Assembly: GCF_014805685.1 (NCBI RefSeq)
Contig: NC_060886.1
Coordinates: forward strand, 19,388,608 to 19,452,607
From: Silurus meridionalis
Taxonomy: Eukaryota; Chordata; Actinopteri; Siluriformes; Siluridae
DNA length: 64,000 bases
Direction of reading: 5' to 3'
Positions 36,518 through 48,678 of the stretch are shown here, in pieces. Made by a program: the position numbers and the translations under genes. Positions within the stretch are counted from its first letter, which is position 1. Every line of letters starts with the position of its first letter. The notes under the pieces were generated by a model. The model worked only from the letters and a program-made list of their open reading frames with translations, ran no database searches and was not told where the DNA came from.

Positions 36518-37003
36518 CCATCCATCCATCCATCCATCCACCCACCATCCATCCATCCATCCATCCATCCATCCATCCATCTATCAATCCATCCATCCAT
36601 CCACCCACCATCCATCCATCCATCCATCCATCCATCCATCCATCCATCCATCCATCCACCCACCATCCATCCATCCATCCATCCATCCATCCATCCATCC
36701 ATCCATCTATCCATCCATCCATCCATCCACCCACCATCCATCCATCCATCCATCCATCCATCCATCCATCCATCCATCCATCCATCCATCTATCAATCCA
36801 TCCATCCATCCATCTATTCATCCATCCACCATCTATCTATCCATCCATCCATCCATCCATCCATCCATCCATCCATTCTTCTATCCATCCATCCATCCAT
36901 CCATTCATCCATTCATCCATCCATTCTTCCATCCATCCATCCATCCATCCATTCATCCATCCATCCATCCATTCTTCCATTCTTCCATCCATTCATCCAT
37001 CTT
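36487..37003. repeat. GATT run and 490-base CCAT tetranucleotide satellite
   Basis: Eight GATT units (36487-36517) join a long, slightly degenerate CCAT array with periodic CACCCACC interruptions and, at the right end, TTC variants. The tetranucleotide gives stop-free frames of Ile-His-Pro-Ser repeats on the plus strand and Met-Asp-Gly-Trp on the minus; these are artefacts, not proteins. Confidence 0.97.
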
Positions 37004-37254
37004 CATTAATTGCCTAATCAGAGCCACTGTGGGTCCTGATAATGCAGCCAAGCAGCCAGGCATGAAAGAAAACAATAGAACTCAGAAGAAAACACACAAA
37101 AACAGGGAGCACAAGTAAAAGTCTACACAAACCCTTATGTCAGGAATTAAGTTAGGCCCCCTGGGGCTGTCAAGCAACAACATGACACTTCAGGCCACAG
37201 TGTCACCCTTTCTGTCTTACTTTTTAATTTGGTGTATTTAATCATTATTTACAT

Positions 37255-37560
37255 AATGATTAAATACACATAGACATATGAGTCCTTATTTAAGTGCTTA
37301 GTCAAGAGGTAGGTCCTCAGTCTTCTGTAGACAGTGAGTGACTAAGCTATTTGGGTAGCCAGGGGAAATTCATTCCACCATATTGATGCCAGAGGAGACC
37401 TTTGATGAATGCCTCCCTTTTATCTTGAGGACTGGTGAGCCAGTGGAGCTAGTGTACTAGAGGAAATGTGATCTAGAGCAGGGTTTGATGTGTGTCTTAA
37501 GGTAGGTGGAGGCTCATTTGTTTTGCAGTTTGTAGCCAAACATCAGTGTTTTAAATATGA
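37255..37560 (+). repeat. Dispersed fish repeat fragment
   Basis: Word blocks GGTAGGTCCTCAGTCTTCTG, GACAGTGAGTGACTAAGCT, CCAGGGGAAATTCATTCCAC and CCAGTGGAGCT match a common fish interspersed repeat as I remember it. Non-coding. Confidence 0.5.
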
Positions 37561-38736
37561 TATCAGCAGTTAAAAGAATGACCAAAAAGAAAACATAACA
37601 GCTGGATGAGATGGAAAAACATGACTGAGTCAAATTAGCAAGATGAAGAGAAAAACATAGTTGTTTGCTCAGAAGTACCCTAAGGTTGTGTTCATCAGAC
37701 GTGCATGTGACATGCATAGCTTGTTGTTTGTGTGTCACATGCTTAAAAGACTAAATTGTCCATAGTCCATGGAGAATAAAGGGAAAGTAAAAAAAGAAAA
37801 CCCCAATATGCTTTTTATGTAGGTGCATATAATATAAGAAAACAATTCTTGTAATATAGAAAGTATTTTATATGATACATGTGTCCTATGTTTCAATGTA
37901 TCCCACCATTAGCTATAATCAGCAATAACTCATCACCACCAAAATGAATACTAAGCTAATTAAAAGAGCAAAGGTACCTATACTAGATAACGATTAAATC
38001 CTGGTGTGAATTTACACAGTATGGCCTACTTTTTAGCTGGCTTTTTTCGAGTCCTCTGATTGCTATTCTCATGCTCTCAGCCATGGGCAATACTCTCACT
38101 TGCCCGCTAATCCATGAGATCAGAGCAGCTTCCGGGATGCCAGACTTGCTGGATTACAGTGGCCTCGTTATCACAGGTCCATTCCTGCTGATCCACACTG
38201 TGTATTTTGTGGAGTTTGTCCAACCATCATTAATGGAGAGGCAAACCTAATGGGACATGCATTTTCATTTTCCTAACATCTAAATCAGCCCTGTGTTGGT
38301 TTATTTAGTGAGATGCAGCACTAAACAACAGTATAAACATCTTGACAATTTGTAATGAAATATACCAGGTAATATAGTGGATGCATGATTGGTCAAGAGT
38401 TCAAATCCCAGCACCACTACGCCGTCACTGCTGAGCCCTTGAACAAGAAACGTAAGCCTCATCTGTTCAGCTGTCGAAATAAGGTACGCTAAATGCGTAT
38501 ACAGTACCTTTACATGCCATCAAATTCATCACATTTGATTTTTCTATTTGGCGACACCTTCTGGCAGAAAATATAGCACATCTGGGCATTCAACAGGATA
38601 GATACAGTATGTTTACTACAGAAAACAGAAAACTGATTTTTTAAATATCTGAATTTATAAATATTTCACAAAACGTTCAAGGAAAAAACAAACTGGTCCA
38701 TTGACAAACATCTAGCAGAAGACTTGTAACTGGTAG
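37561..38736. other. Intergenic, slc38a11 3' side
   Basis: Apart from a SINE fragment (38365-38500), I see no gene or repeat that I can name. Confidence 0.6.
38365..38500 (+). mobile_element. SINE fragment
   Basis: Reads GGTCAAGAGTTCAAATCCCA (tRNA-like B-box side), GCACCACTACGCCGTCACTG and GAGCCCTTGAACAAG, ending in a GGTACGCTAAATGCG-type tail. Same family and orientation as 21783. Confidence 0.65.
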
Positions 38737-38742
38737 TTTATT
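38737..38742 (-). terminator. slc38a11: Candidate slc38a11 poly(A) signal
   Basis: AATAAA on the minus strand about 70 bases after the stop. Another AATAAA overlaps the stop codon itself (38807-38812) and is too early to serve alone. Confidence 0.5.
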
Positions 38743-38810
38743 ACAAGTAGGTGTACTATGGCAAGAAATCATACAAAGAAACAGAATATTCGAAATTGTA
38801 TTTCATTTTA

Positions 38811-39104
38811 TTAAAAAATGCTAATGTTCTGAGTGGAATTTATAATCGGAAGTGAACTTCTAGCTGGAGTCATAGTTAGTGAAGAAGAGGAGTTCATTTC
38901 TGTGCAGTAAAACATCTCCACTCCATGTGAACAGTCTTGAGGAGACAATCCTGTCATAATCAGGCCAACAATCATAACAAAAACTCCAGCAATAAGAATA
39001 AGTAATGGCATAAGTTTCTTCATCTGAAAGCATCGCCCACTGGAGAGTTTCAGGAAACAGGCTGAGGGAATTATGAAGATCAGTGGCGTGGCACATAGAA
39101 CGCC
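38811..39104 (-). CDS. slc38a11: slc38a11 exon 12 with stop
   Basis: 294 bases: GVLCATPLIFIIPSACFLKL, a final membrane segment (LLILIAGVFVMIVGLIM) and a Ser/Thr-rich tail ending NISIF and TAA. Confidence 0.93.
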   Translation of the reverse strand, partial: GVLCATPLIFIIPSACFLKLSSGRCFQMKKLMPLLILIAGVFVMIVGLIMTGLSPQDCSHGVEMFYCTEMNSSSSLTMTPARSSLPIINSTQNISIF

Positions 39105-39799
39105 CTGAAAAACACAAACACAAACATTTTTACACAAAAAAACAGCGACATATGTACAATGTAAAAAGCAAGCAATTAAAGCAATATCACAAGCATCTTC
39201 AATTTTTTTACATGATACATTTCTTAGATACATACACTGTGCATTTTGTTAATCATATAACTGTAAAAAGTCAACACTAACATTCAACTCCAGCACAACA
39301 CCAAGACAGTCGTATGAAAGGGATATTGCTGCAGCCGCTAATATTATCACCAAGGTAACCACGATGTGGGATGTGCTGCTAAGTAGTCCATTAAAAAAGA
39401 CATTTGACACCACCTGGAAGACAGAAAATGGGAGAGACTCCATAAATGACCAACAATTTCAGTGGGCTATTAGTCTGGCAGCTAAAACATGCAATCGTGC
39501 TCTCTAAAATAATGATATCACATTGCACGCAGCACAATTGCATGTCTGCAGAAAATATTTTAAACCAATATTATTTGTAAATGTAGATAGTAGTATTCCA
39601 CTCTATTTTATTTTCTGACTATAAAATAGTCTAATCATTGAGCATTCATGATACAATGGGTCTTTAAAGGCATGTTTCACTACATATAAAAATAAGTAAT
39701 ACCGAAGTGTCTGGCTACTACAACTGAACATTTCCATAGGAAAAACATTGAGAATATACAGGAAAAATAAATAAATGTATATTTAAATACATAAATACA

Positions 39800-39848
<49 letters not shown>

Positions 39849-42800
39849 CGATAAATTCTTACTAAACAATGCTACATAAAAGCATCAAAATAATGTTGGG
39901 TTAGGGTTACCTCTCTGGTCACAAAGCACTCCAAAGGGAAGGTGGTGATTATACTGAGTCCATAGCAGAATCGACCAAATGTCGCCAAGTTATCATATTT
40001 GCAGTAGTTCTCAAAAATATCACCTAAAATAAGAAAATAAGAAACATCAATGTAATGTCATTCCTATTTTGCATACATTTTATAAACCACATAAAAACAG
40101 TGGCATACAACATACATTGGTTTGTTTCTGTGCATAATTGACTGTACCTTGGGTGTACCCAGTGAACGTAGCATAGCCAGTAGCAGCAAACAGTGCACTG
40201 ACTAGAGCAGCTGAGCCCACAGACACATGTGTGATCCGGGACCAATTATTTAAACTGGGCTCCTTAAGCGACCCATAGATCATGAAGGAGTTGTGGTGGC
40301 AGATAAAGGCTGCAAAACCAAGAAACATTTAAAATGTGAATTACCAGTCTGCACAATAAAAAGTAAAGGATGATAGCATAAAATGAGATACACGAGAATG
40401 AGGCATGTTTACTCTTTTTAAATGATATATTAGTTTAGATCTATCTCACCAAAAGACATGACACCAACTGCTTGAATTGCGTTCCACTGTGCAAACACCC
40501 ACGCATCCTTAGAGGGGGGGCTATTAAAACAAGATCCAAAAGACATTTTGAACACTAAAATGTAACATGCAGATATTTTATATACTATGTATATAAAATA
40601 TACATTACATTAACATTACATATACATTACATTAACATTGTATATATACTATGTGTGTACTGAAGAAAACAGTCAAGCAACAGCATTAAGACATTAACTA
40701 AAATTCATCTTGTCATAGTAATCATGTGTAGCACGTTATATAATGCAGTGTTGTGCTTGGAATAATACATCTGTGGTCCCAGTGTGACAGCCCTCACAGC
40801 TACTATGACAATGATGGCCAGAGTTAACAGCATGGACACTAATGAGACCTAAAAAAGGAGATCATTGTCATTTTGCATTCCTTGCTACTGTAACACACAT
40901 TCAATTCCTGTGAAAATAAAGAGTCCTCAAATTACTGAAATAATATTTTGTAATTAGTAGATATAACTGGTGTTCATCGACCTTGCCAAGTCTTTCCATG
41001 TTTCTAAACAGTGAGAGAGGAATTGTGAAGAGGAGGGTAGAAGCCAAAATGACAAACTGCCTCTCTGCCAGAATGTGACCAGGACCAACTGCAAGAAACA
41101 CCAAAGAATGGAACCTGTTTCAAACCTCATGAACACAAGTACTATAGGAACAACATATTATCAAGCAATTACTGTTACCGGTATATATATTAGCATACCT
41201 CCTGGTAGTCCCTGAAACACTTTTGTCATAGTGTCTCCAGTGATGATGTTGTAACTTATCATAGCTGGATGAAATTATTAAAAAAAAAAAAAAAAAAAAG
41301 CGTTACACATGGTCGCTCACGACCTGTATGTGTGTTCAACATTTTATCAGGTAATTGTGACGAATAGCTCTATATTCAGGTAAAAGGGACCACCACAGTA
41401 ACACTATTAACCTGATATATATCCTGGGTGGTGGACCATTTTCTGATTTGTCTCTGGTGGACTGGAAAAGGCCAGAAATCAAAAACTACTTAGCCAACAT
41501 CGGCCCTGGGGTCCAAAATGGACCACTAATAAGGGGCTAGTGTAGAATAACACAAACAATTCATGAAAAATTAAAGGAAAAACTGTGCACAACAGCAAAT
41601 TACACATAGCAACAAATGGGCTATATAATGAACAAATATATATATCCCTACAAAGTGTGTCTGCATAAATATGGCAGATAAAATAGTTAAAACATGTAAA
41701 TACAATGTACATTGTATGCATATTCATAAATGGTCCTTCATAAATAATGTTGTCTGTGACATGTTCAATGTAGTAGTAATTACCAATGAATGGGTAGAGG
41801 AACTGGAGGACTGACAAAATGACATATCCAACAAAGCCGAAAGTGTTGTATACAAGAGATTGGTAACTGTGTGTCCCTGACAAGTTTCCCCCTTTTATTA
41901 ATAAGATGATTGAGAAGTCTGTGGAGGAAAGACATACAGTGTCACTGTATTTATTACCAAATGGTATCATAATCAGTATCTGATAGTGTCAATATCGTTG
42001 CTCCATTTTCCAATTATCAAGCATAGCCAATATTTTACACTTGAAACTAGACATGAAACATTAATGAAGATTATTAAAAAAGATTTTAGATAATACTTAG
42101 TGTGTTAATAGGAGAGTTATAGAAAAGTCACCTGTAATGAATGCAACTAGAAAAAGCAGCAGCAGTCCCAGAGGCAGGCCAGCCTGAGCCATTGAGAATG
42201 GTAGGCCTAATCAAATAAAACACACTTTATAACATATTTATTGCCAACTTATTGCATCTTTTAATTCTTTATCTTAAATCTTTGATTCCTTGTATTAAAT
42301 GAATGAATTTGAATTAGATGGTATATTCCAGTTTATAGCCTTCAGATCCACTGTGATCCAGACCAGGAGAAAGAGGTTACTGATGAAGAATGAATGAATG
42401 ATGAATGGTTTTCAGCTGACCCCGCTTTGCAGTTGTTCGGTCTTGTGAGTGTTTTTGAAATGTTTCAATTGTTCTAAGAGCAGATTTAATGTGAAGGATA
42501 AGTTTAGGTCAAAGTTTAGATCACAACTGCTCTTGGAAAAAGTGAAACACTGTTCATTGTTCATTGTGATTATTTTGTTGGTGAGCCAATTAGAAAATGT
42601 GATCAGGTTTATTACACATGGATTGCAGTAATGTGTTCATTGTTATGCAGTTTTAATAACTTTATTTAATCATAAGTAAAAGTTTCCTCTAATAAATAGT
42701 GAACTAATGCACCCTTGTGCTGAGTCATATGATCTTGCACCTTGGGGCAAATTGAGACAGTTTTAATGGTGTCCAGAAAAATACCCCACAAATGGGGCCT

Positions 42801-43381
42801 TGCCTTAAAAAAGACCTAAAATATGTAATTAAAATGTATAAATAAATACATCAACTGTGGTGACCTTACTGGTATTATGTTTAAACAACAAAATGTACAC
42901 ATTAATGTATGATTAAAAAAATTAATCTTTAATTGTGGAATAATTAAAAACTTTCCAACACATATAATATAAGTAGCATTAGATTGTCATATATAATACT
43001 GAATAAAGGCCATTTCTCATTACAGTGTAATCAAAAGTTAATCTCAGATGTGGTCTTACACTGATTTTGCAATGCAGCTCAATGTAGAATTCAGGACATA
43101 CAGTAAATATTAATTGATAACCAATAAGTTCATTGCTTACCTATAAGCCCTGATCCAAGGATGGAGTTAATGAAATTGAACGAGGCAGACGTCTTGGAGC
43201 TCGTGCCACCCTTAGTATGCTCCACATGCGGTGGAAGTAACTCGCTTTTTTCATCCTGCTGAAAGAAAAGTTTACGAATATTCGCAATCTCCACGTATTT
43301 TGTTATAATAAACTTTTTTTTCTTATATCTGCGCCCTACCTCGTAAAGATGTCCAGTGCTGTTATCCGATCTCTTCTCCAT
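38811..43381 (-). CDS. slc38a11: Putative sodium-coupled amino acid transporter 11 (spliced, 12 exons)
   Basis: Amino acid/auxin permease-type membrane transporter of the SLC38 family; its substrate is not well defined. The twelve exons listed separately join with consistent phases into 464 residues. The first membrane segment has the signature FNFINSILGSGLIGLPFSMA; later conserved blocks include LLIKGG, SVLQFLYPFI, IPLSLFRN, LGKVSLVS, FICHHNSF, YATFTGYTQG, PLECFVTRE, DCLGVVLELNG and LCATPLIFIIPSAC. About eleven hydrophobic segments are visible. The N-terminus is short and charged and the C-terminal tail is Ser/Thr-rich with N-glycosylation-type sites. These words match SLC38A11 better than other SLC38 members. 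The start is the ATG at 43381, giving MEKRSDNSTGHLYE. The neighbour is a divergently transcribed sodium channel, as expected from human 2q24.3. Confidence 0.95.
39282..39413 (-). CDS. slc38a11: slc38a11 exon 11
   Basis: 132 bases: VVSNVFFNGLLSSTSHIVVT through DCLGVVLELN. Acceptor CTTCCAG, donor GTTAGT. Confidence 0.93.
39802..39846. repeat. CA microsatellite
   Basis: About 22 units in slc38a11 intron 10. Confidence 0.95.
39911..40023 (-). CDS. slc38a11: slc38a11 exon 10
   Basis: 113 bases: GDIFENYCKYDNLATFGRFC then a hydrophobic segment ending PLECFVTRE. Donor GTAACC. Confidence 0.93.
40148..40309 (-). CDS. slc38a11: slc38a11 exon 9
   Basis: 162 bases: AFICHHNSFMIYGSLKEPSL through GYATFTGYTQ. 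Acceptor TTTTGCAG, donor GTACAG. Confidence 0.93.
40450..40520 (-). CDS. slc38a11: slc38a11 exon 8
   Basis: 71 bases starting with seven C (PPSKDAWVFAQWNAIQAVGV then MSF). Donor GTGAGA, phase 1. Confidence 0.9.
40769..40848 (-). CDS. slc38a11: slc38a11 exon 7
   Basis: 80 bases: VSLVSMLLTLAIIVIVAVRA then VTLGPQ. Acceptor TTTTTAG, donor GTATTA, phase 2. Confidence 0.9.
40982..41088 (-). CDS. slc38a11: slc38a11 exon 6
   Basis: 107 bases: VGPGHILAERQFVILASTLL, then FTIPLSLFRNMERLGK. Acceptor CTTGCAG. The donor is GTCGAT, a poor match to consensus, but it is the only GT that keeps the family sequence LGK-VSL. Confidence 0.88.
41199..41264 (-). CDS. slc38a11: slc38a11 exon 5
   Basis: 66 bases: AMISYNIITGDTMTKVFQGL then PG. 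Acceptor CATCCAG, donor GTATGC. Confidence 0.92.
41784..41918 (-). CDS. slc38a11: slc38a11 exon 4
   Basis: 135 bases: DFSIILLIKGGNLSGTHSYQ through SVLQFLYPFI. Acceptor CTCCACAG, donor GTAATT. Confidence 0.93.
42132..42206 (-). CDS. slc38a11: slc38a11 exon 3
   Basis: 75 bases: LPFSMAQAGLPLGLLLLFLV then AFIT. Acceptor TGATTAG, donor GTGACT, phase 1 at both ends. Confidence 0.92.
43141..43258 (-). CDS. slc38a11: slc38a11 exon 2
   Basis: 118 bases encoding the end of the cytoplasmic N-terminus and the start of membrane segment 1 (SASFNFINSILGSGLI). The acceptor is CAGCAG, so a 3-base shorter form is possible. Donor GTAAGC, phase 1. Confidence 0.9.
43340..43381 (-). CDS. slc38a11: slc38a11 exon 1
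   Basis: Fourteen codons from the ATG, ending TAC GAG at donor GTAGGG. Upstream is a short GC-richer stretch that is the likely promoter. Confidence 0.85.
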
Positions 43382-43699
43382 TTCAACAAGTGAAAAAGTT
43401 TCGGTAACGGCAGCAGACAGAGGGCGCTGTGTTTCACCCGCCGCTCACCACTATTCATGACGAAAATGACGAGCCTGATGACGGCAAAGCATTTAATAGT
43501 GTAAGTATATATAATTTTATTTTTATTTTTATTTTTATTTTTTTTAAATAGAAGTTATAGTTATATGTAACTTAGTTAACACGAGAATGCTAGTTCATGC
43601 TGGAGAACAAAACAAAATTCATGCCCTAGATGTGAAATATAAAATGTGTGATAAATCCCCACTAAAGTACACTAAAATCTTCCCCTTCACATTTCCGTC

Positions 43700-43781
<82 letters not shown>

Positions 43782-43785
43782 TTGC

Positions 43786-43881
<96 letters not shown>
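43700..43881. repeat. CTAT tetranucleotide array
   Basis: About 45 CTAT units with one TTTGC interruption near 43779. The Tyr-Leu-Ser-Ile open frames are artefacts. Confidence 0.97.
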
Positions 43882-44744
43882 GTCTGTCTGTCACCTAAAA
43901 TGTCAAATTTTTATACTCTTCTAATTATAACAATCGCCTATCAGTGTTAGCCTTTAATAAAAATAATTTATTTTAAATTAAATTAAAACTTTCCAAATCC
44001 TTTAGAGCTGGGCAGATGAAAAAAAATAAAGCTGGTCCATCTTCTGTTCTTTCTCATCTCCCTTTTTGCAATCTCCTCTTGAGTAGTGCAAGTCGTCTTT
44101 GCTGCTGCTAAGCGACTGTCATGTGACTAATCTATCAGAAGTTTCCTTGGAGATTTGAAGGTTCCATCACACTGATTGGCAAAACTTTCACATCCTAAAG
44201 TCGGACATCAAAAAAGCGTGTGACATAAAAGCAATGTGACACAAACCACTAGCTGACAAAGCTGATGAACGCATCAAACATCAAATTGTAATTGAATTAC
44301 ACAAAATGATCAATTCACACAAATCTGCAGACCACAGTGCATGTATATTCTATAAAACAATTGTGAATGCTTGTGAACCCTGGACTAATCTAAGTTTGAA
44401 GTCTAAAATCTAAATAAAACGTATTGAAAATGTTTTAATAAAAAAAAATGTTAACAGGACTTGTGCACAGTTTAGGAGTTATGCCCAATCCAAATCACTC
44501 CAGAGGTCAAGAAGCTTTTACTTCAACTTCTACAAGTGAGACCAAATTTTTGTTATGATAATAAAAACGTGTGCAAATGTTGCAGAATTTTAGTATTCCT
44601 TATCTACTACATGTTGAACAGTAGATCCCTGAAGGATCTGTTTCACTTTTACCCATTGCCATGAAATGTACTCAATGACTATGACTATTAAACATCAGTA
44701 TATTTCTCATCAGTTTATTGGTTAGTCAATATTAAAGATGTTTT

Positions 44745-45240
44745 TTTTACATTCATACATACACAGAGCAGGCATAAATTTATGGCCACCAATCATACAT
44801 AACATTATGTTTTATGATCCATCGAGCATTAACAGCATCACCTTCTTCAGCAGTTTCATTTGTTGGATTGGACCACAAAGACCAGCCTTCACTCCCCACA
44901 TGCAGCAGTGTGCCTCAGCCGCCCATGACCCTGTCGCTGGTTCACCACTGTATCTTTCTGTGACCACTATAGATAGATACTAACCACTGCAGACTGAGAA
45001 CATCCCACGAGAGATGCAGTTTTGGAGATGCTCTGACCCATTCATCTAGACATCACAATTTGGCCCTTGTCAAACTCGCTCAAATCCTTATGCTTGCACA
45101 TTTTTCCTGCTTCTTACACCTCGACTTCAAGGATAAACTGTTAACTTGCAGCCTAATACATCCCACCCACTAACAGGTGCCATGCTGAAGAGAGAATCAG
45201 TGTTATTCACTCACCGGTCATTATGTTATGCCTGGTCCGT
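44745..45240 (+). mobile_element. Truncated Tc1-like repeat (second half)
   Basis: Contains the blocks GGATTGGACCACAAAGACCA, GTGCCTCAGCCGCCCATGAC, TTGGAGATGCTCTGACCCA and CAATTTGGCCCTTGTCAAAC, ending CATTATGTTATGCCTGGTC. I recognise these as the 3' half of a widespread fish Tc1-type element. A second, fuller copy lies at 60456-61421. Confidence 0.75.
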
Positions 45241-45465
45241 GTATATACATACACACACACATACATACGTGCATACTGTATATACAAAAATACATGCATA
45301 CAAACAAACACATACATACATGCACCTGTAATTGTGTTGAATTTATCATATTCTCTTTGTGTGCTTACATTCATCCATGATCTTTTGTCTAAATTACTTC
45401 TAGGTATGAAAATTCATTTGGTACACTGTGAAAGAATAAAAAATTAAACAATAAATAAATTATTT

Positions 45466-45475
45466 GATCAATCAG

Positions 45476-45516
<41 letters not shown>

Positions 45517-45528
45517 CAATCAAACAAC
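45466..45528. repeat. AATC tetranucleotide repeat
   Basis: Degenerate AATC/AACC units. Confidence 0.9.
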
Positions 45529-46200
45529 TATACCAATCAACAAAGTTTGCTCATCAATGAGTTTAATTAAACCCTTTAATAATTTAAGATGGTGAATGGA
45601 CGCTTCTTCAGTGAAGATATTTCTTTGCACCGAATCTTTATAAACAACTTTACATTGCGTTCATGTAAGCATGGAACATGCCCTTATAATGCCTACATAA
45701 TATCTAATATAGTGACTATACTCGGCCACAAGATGTCGCTATAACACTTAACAACTAAAGACGACTAAGTTTACCATAATAAGATCTAAGTTTACCATAA
45801 TGAGGTAGGGGTTTAGTGCTTAGAGCCTGAAATCAATTGTTCTTTTTTCCAATACTGTACACCATTCATCATATTTCCAACATTTGAAGCAAGAGTCCGA
45901 AAGCAACTTAATTCAATATCTTGTTCATACAAATAATGTCCAAGATCTGTTTCCAAAAAAAGCTGCAGAACAAATCAACATTGGATAATTTGCTGTATAT
46001 TTCCACTCATGCCGTAGTAATGTATTTAATGCCACGTGGTATATACTGTAGGATCATTTCCCACTTCTGAACTTCAATCTCAGGTAGCACTCACTCTCAC
46101 ACACCTTCATCATCAAAAACTACACATCCACGTATTTAGTAGCATGCCATTATAGCACGCCCCAAGAGAGGTTAGCCAGTGCGTACCACAGGTGGTGGTG

Positions 46201-46540
46201 TCACACTTCCCAAAACTCGCAGCGTGTGTTTTTTTGGACGTGGCGTCAGCTCTCTATAATGAAGAACCGGAAGCGCTGTTCGCTCTGCTCTCAGGCGCGT
46301 CTTAATGTAATCAATACATCTCGCTCGGGTCCACTGTGATTCCTCTGTTGTGCTCGAAGAAACACGGATTTAACTTCTTTCTTTTTAATCGAATATAATT
46401 CGAGTTTTGGGTTTTTCTATTTCTCGGGTTTTTTCCTGTTCGGCTGCATCGATTTGAATTGGATTTTGAATGTAAAATACGACTTTTTAAGGCGTTTTCC
46501 CTCTGAGTCTGCTTCTCCACTGACTTACTGAGTGCTGATG
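46201..46540 (+). promoter_or_regulatory. Possible sodium-channel promoter and non-coding exon 1
   Basis: A CpG-richer stretch with a TATA-like TCTATAAT at 46253-46260 is followed by about 280 bases ending CTGATG and donor GTGAGT at 46541. It lies upstream of the channel start exon on the same strand, so it could be a non-coding first exon. Inference only. Confidence 0.35.
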
Positions 46541-46997
46541 GTGAGTGTCCAAAGTGTGCATGGGTGGAATCTAAAATGGAAAAAAAAAACAAACATATCA
46601 TTTTATGCAATTGCACTATTGTTATAATACAAATAACATCTATTTAAAGCAAAAACACTTTTGCTGATGTGGTGTTGAAGATATTGCAGAAGATGAGCAG
46701 TAATATACCTGTAATATCTCTGAAGCATCTGACAGCCGGCTCGTGTATATATATATATATAATGTTTTCTTTAGCTGTTATTAAAGTGGGGTGAAGTTTG
46801 AGAATCTGAGATCCTTTTGCATATGTATCTCAAATGTGATTTAATCAAACACATTTCATTTTAAATGTGGAAAAAAAAATCTTTGAAATGTATTGCATTT
46901 GATGTTAAAATAAATTGTGGTATTTACAAATAAATAGACCAAAGACAGACCAGACCGCTTATTTAGGCATATATGTTTTAAATTGTATGTGTGTGTT

Positions 46998-47004
<7 letters not shown>

Positions 47005-47060
<56 letters not shown>
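47005..47060. repeat. TA microsatellite
   Basis: About 28 TA units preceded by GT units. Confidence 0.95.
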
Positions 47061-47067
<7 letters not shown>

Positions 47068-47914
47068 CTATATGTATGTGTATCCAGTACACATTTGTAC
47101 ATACTGTAAATAAATTATTATAATATAATTCAAACACTGTCAAGCCTGTAGGCAACCCCTAAACATAAGCGCTACAGGTTATTACTCTTATTTCTTATTT
47201 TAATCTCTATTAATAGAATTTGTTGTAAAAAAAACAAACCAGAGTGAGCCTAAACTGTAGAGCCAGTCTGGGTTGCCAGATTAGACTGGCTGACTAAAGC
47301 CTGCCTAATTCACCATTATACATCCCAAATTTTATTATAGCTAGCTAATCATAAATTCGATCTGTCAACAAAATTATAGCTAAACTCGATTGTATCTATC
47401 ACCCAAGGGACAATTTCCCATCACAATAGGATTAAAAATAGATTAATTATATGGTATACAATCAATCTGGCAACAGAACAAAATCAGGGGCTGAACAGGG
47501 TGGGTTTGGCATGTTCCAGACTTATCAGCATTTAAGCATAGATGTTGTTGTCATGTGTGGACTGTGCTTTACAGAAATAGTTCAACTGCAAAGTCACTTG
47601 ATGTTCAAAGAAGTATCTAATTCTAAAATGCATGTGTAAAAGGTTTGAAATGTTTAAGGGTATGGGTGTGTTTTTAATGCTTGCAGCTTTGAGTGAGCTT
47701 GGGATTGGAAAAAAGCGTATTTTATATTGAACAGCAGGGTCAGTAGTAATGTGTATTTTAGCCAATATAGATGCAGTGACCTGGCTGACCTGGTGTTAAC
47801 ACTTATAGCATTGACATTGCTTTTGCATCGTCCATTTGCATGTCCATGCAACATCCTGAATGTTTTCTTTACCTCCGTGAGCTTTAAAATTATTCTACAC
47901 TTTTTCAATCAGCC

Positions 47915-48030
47915 ACAAGTAAGTCAAGTCAAGAAGCTTTTATTGTCATTTCAACCACATATAGCTGACACAGTACACAGTAAAATGAGACTCCAGAAAC
48001 AAATCAAGCAACATAGAGCTACACCTAGTA
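47915..48030 (+). repeat. Dispersed fish repeat fragment
   Basis: Contains AAGTCAAGTCAAGAAGCTTT, TATTGTCATTTCAACCACAT and CAGTACACAGTAAAATGAGA, a word order I recognise from a common fish repeat. Confidence 0.6.
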
Positions 48031-48264
48031 AAGCAACATCTTTCGATATTTTACTATATTGCATGCAGTGATACAGCCAACAATCTACACATCACTAGAT
48101 ATCACCTAAGTGATACTGCATTTGGTTTTATTTATTATATGGCATTAACTAATGTCTGAACTATCATAATAAGTAATATAACAATTGGCATTTTCAAGTA
48201 TTGCCATTGTGTGCGAGTAAACAAAATTAATACTTTAACTAATGTTCTGTTTATTTGTACCTCT

Positions 48265-48331
48265 TTCTATTCTATTCTATTCTATTCTATTCTATTCTAT
48301 TCTATTCTATTCTATCCTATTCTATTCTATC
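48265..48331. repeat. TTCTA pentanucleotide repeat
   Basis: About 13 units with two CCTAT variants. Confidence 0.95.
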
Positions 48332-48636
48332 CTGACCATGGCAAAAAGTGCTTGTTGTTTTATGTTAGATCACATATGAGTGTGTACGCAGTCGGACCCA
48401 TTATCGAATGCAGTGAGTGTTTCGGGGATTTGCTGCCAAGTGCTCTATTAGTGGTTTTTAGTTTCACTCCAGGAAATGTCTCCACACTTACGCAAGGCTT
48501 CTTGTTTCTCAATATGTATTTTACATTTGATTTATGCTTAAAAACCTAGTGTGGTTGAGATTTCAGGACCACGGACAACATCACTCATAACCTTGCAAGC
48601 ACCAATGTCTATCATTTCCGTCTTTGTGTGTGCATG

Positions 48637-48639
<3 letters not shown>

Positions 48640-48676
<37 letters not shown>
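48640..48676. repeat. GT microsatellite
   Basis: About 18 units. Confidence 0.95.

Positions 48677-48678
<2 letters not shown>

Larger units (their letters stand above)
43882..46200. other. Intergenic, slc38a11 to sodium channel
   Basis: The spacer between the two divergent genes. It holds a transposon fragment (44745-45240), an AATC array (45466-45528) and otherwise AT-rich sequence with no recognisable gene. Confidence 0.6.

Noticed and set aside
36518..37003. CRISPR-like regular array
   Set aside because: There are no distinct spacers; it is a simple tetranucleotide satellite in a eukaryotic genome.
36487..37118. Long open frames of Ile-His-Pro-Ser or Met-Asp-Gly-Trp repeats
   Set aside because: They follow from a CCAT tetranucleotide lacking stop codons in every frame; no domain, start context or splice signals.
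43587..43898. Open frame of Tyr-Leu-Ser-Ile repeats
   Set aside because: Produced by the CTAT microsatellite.
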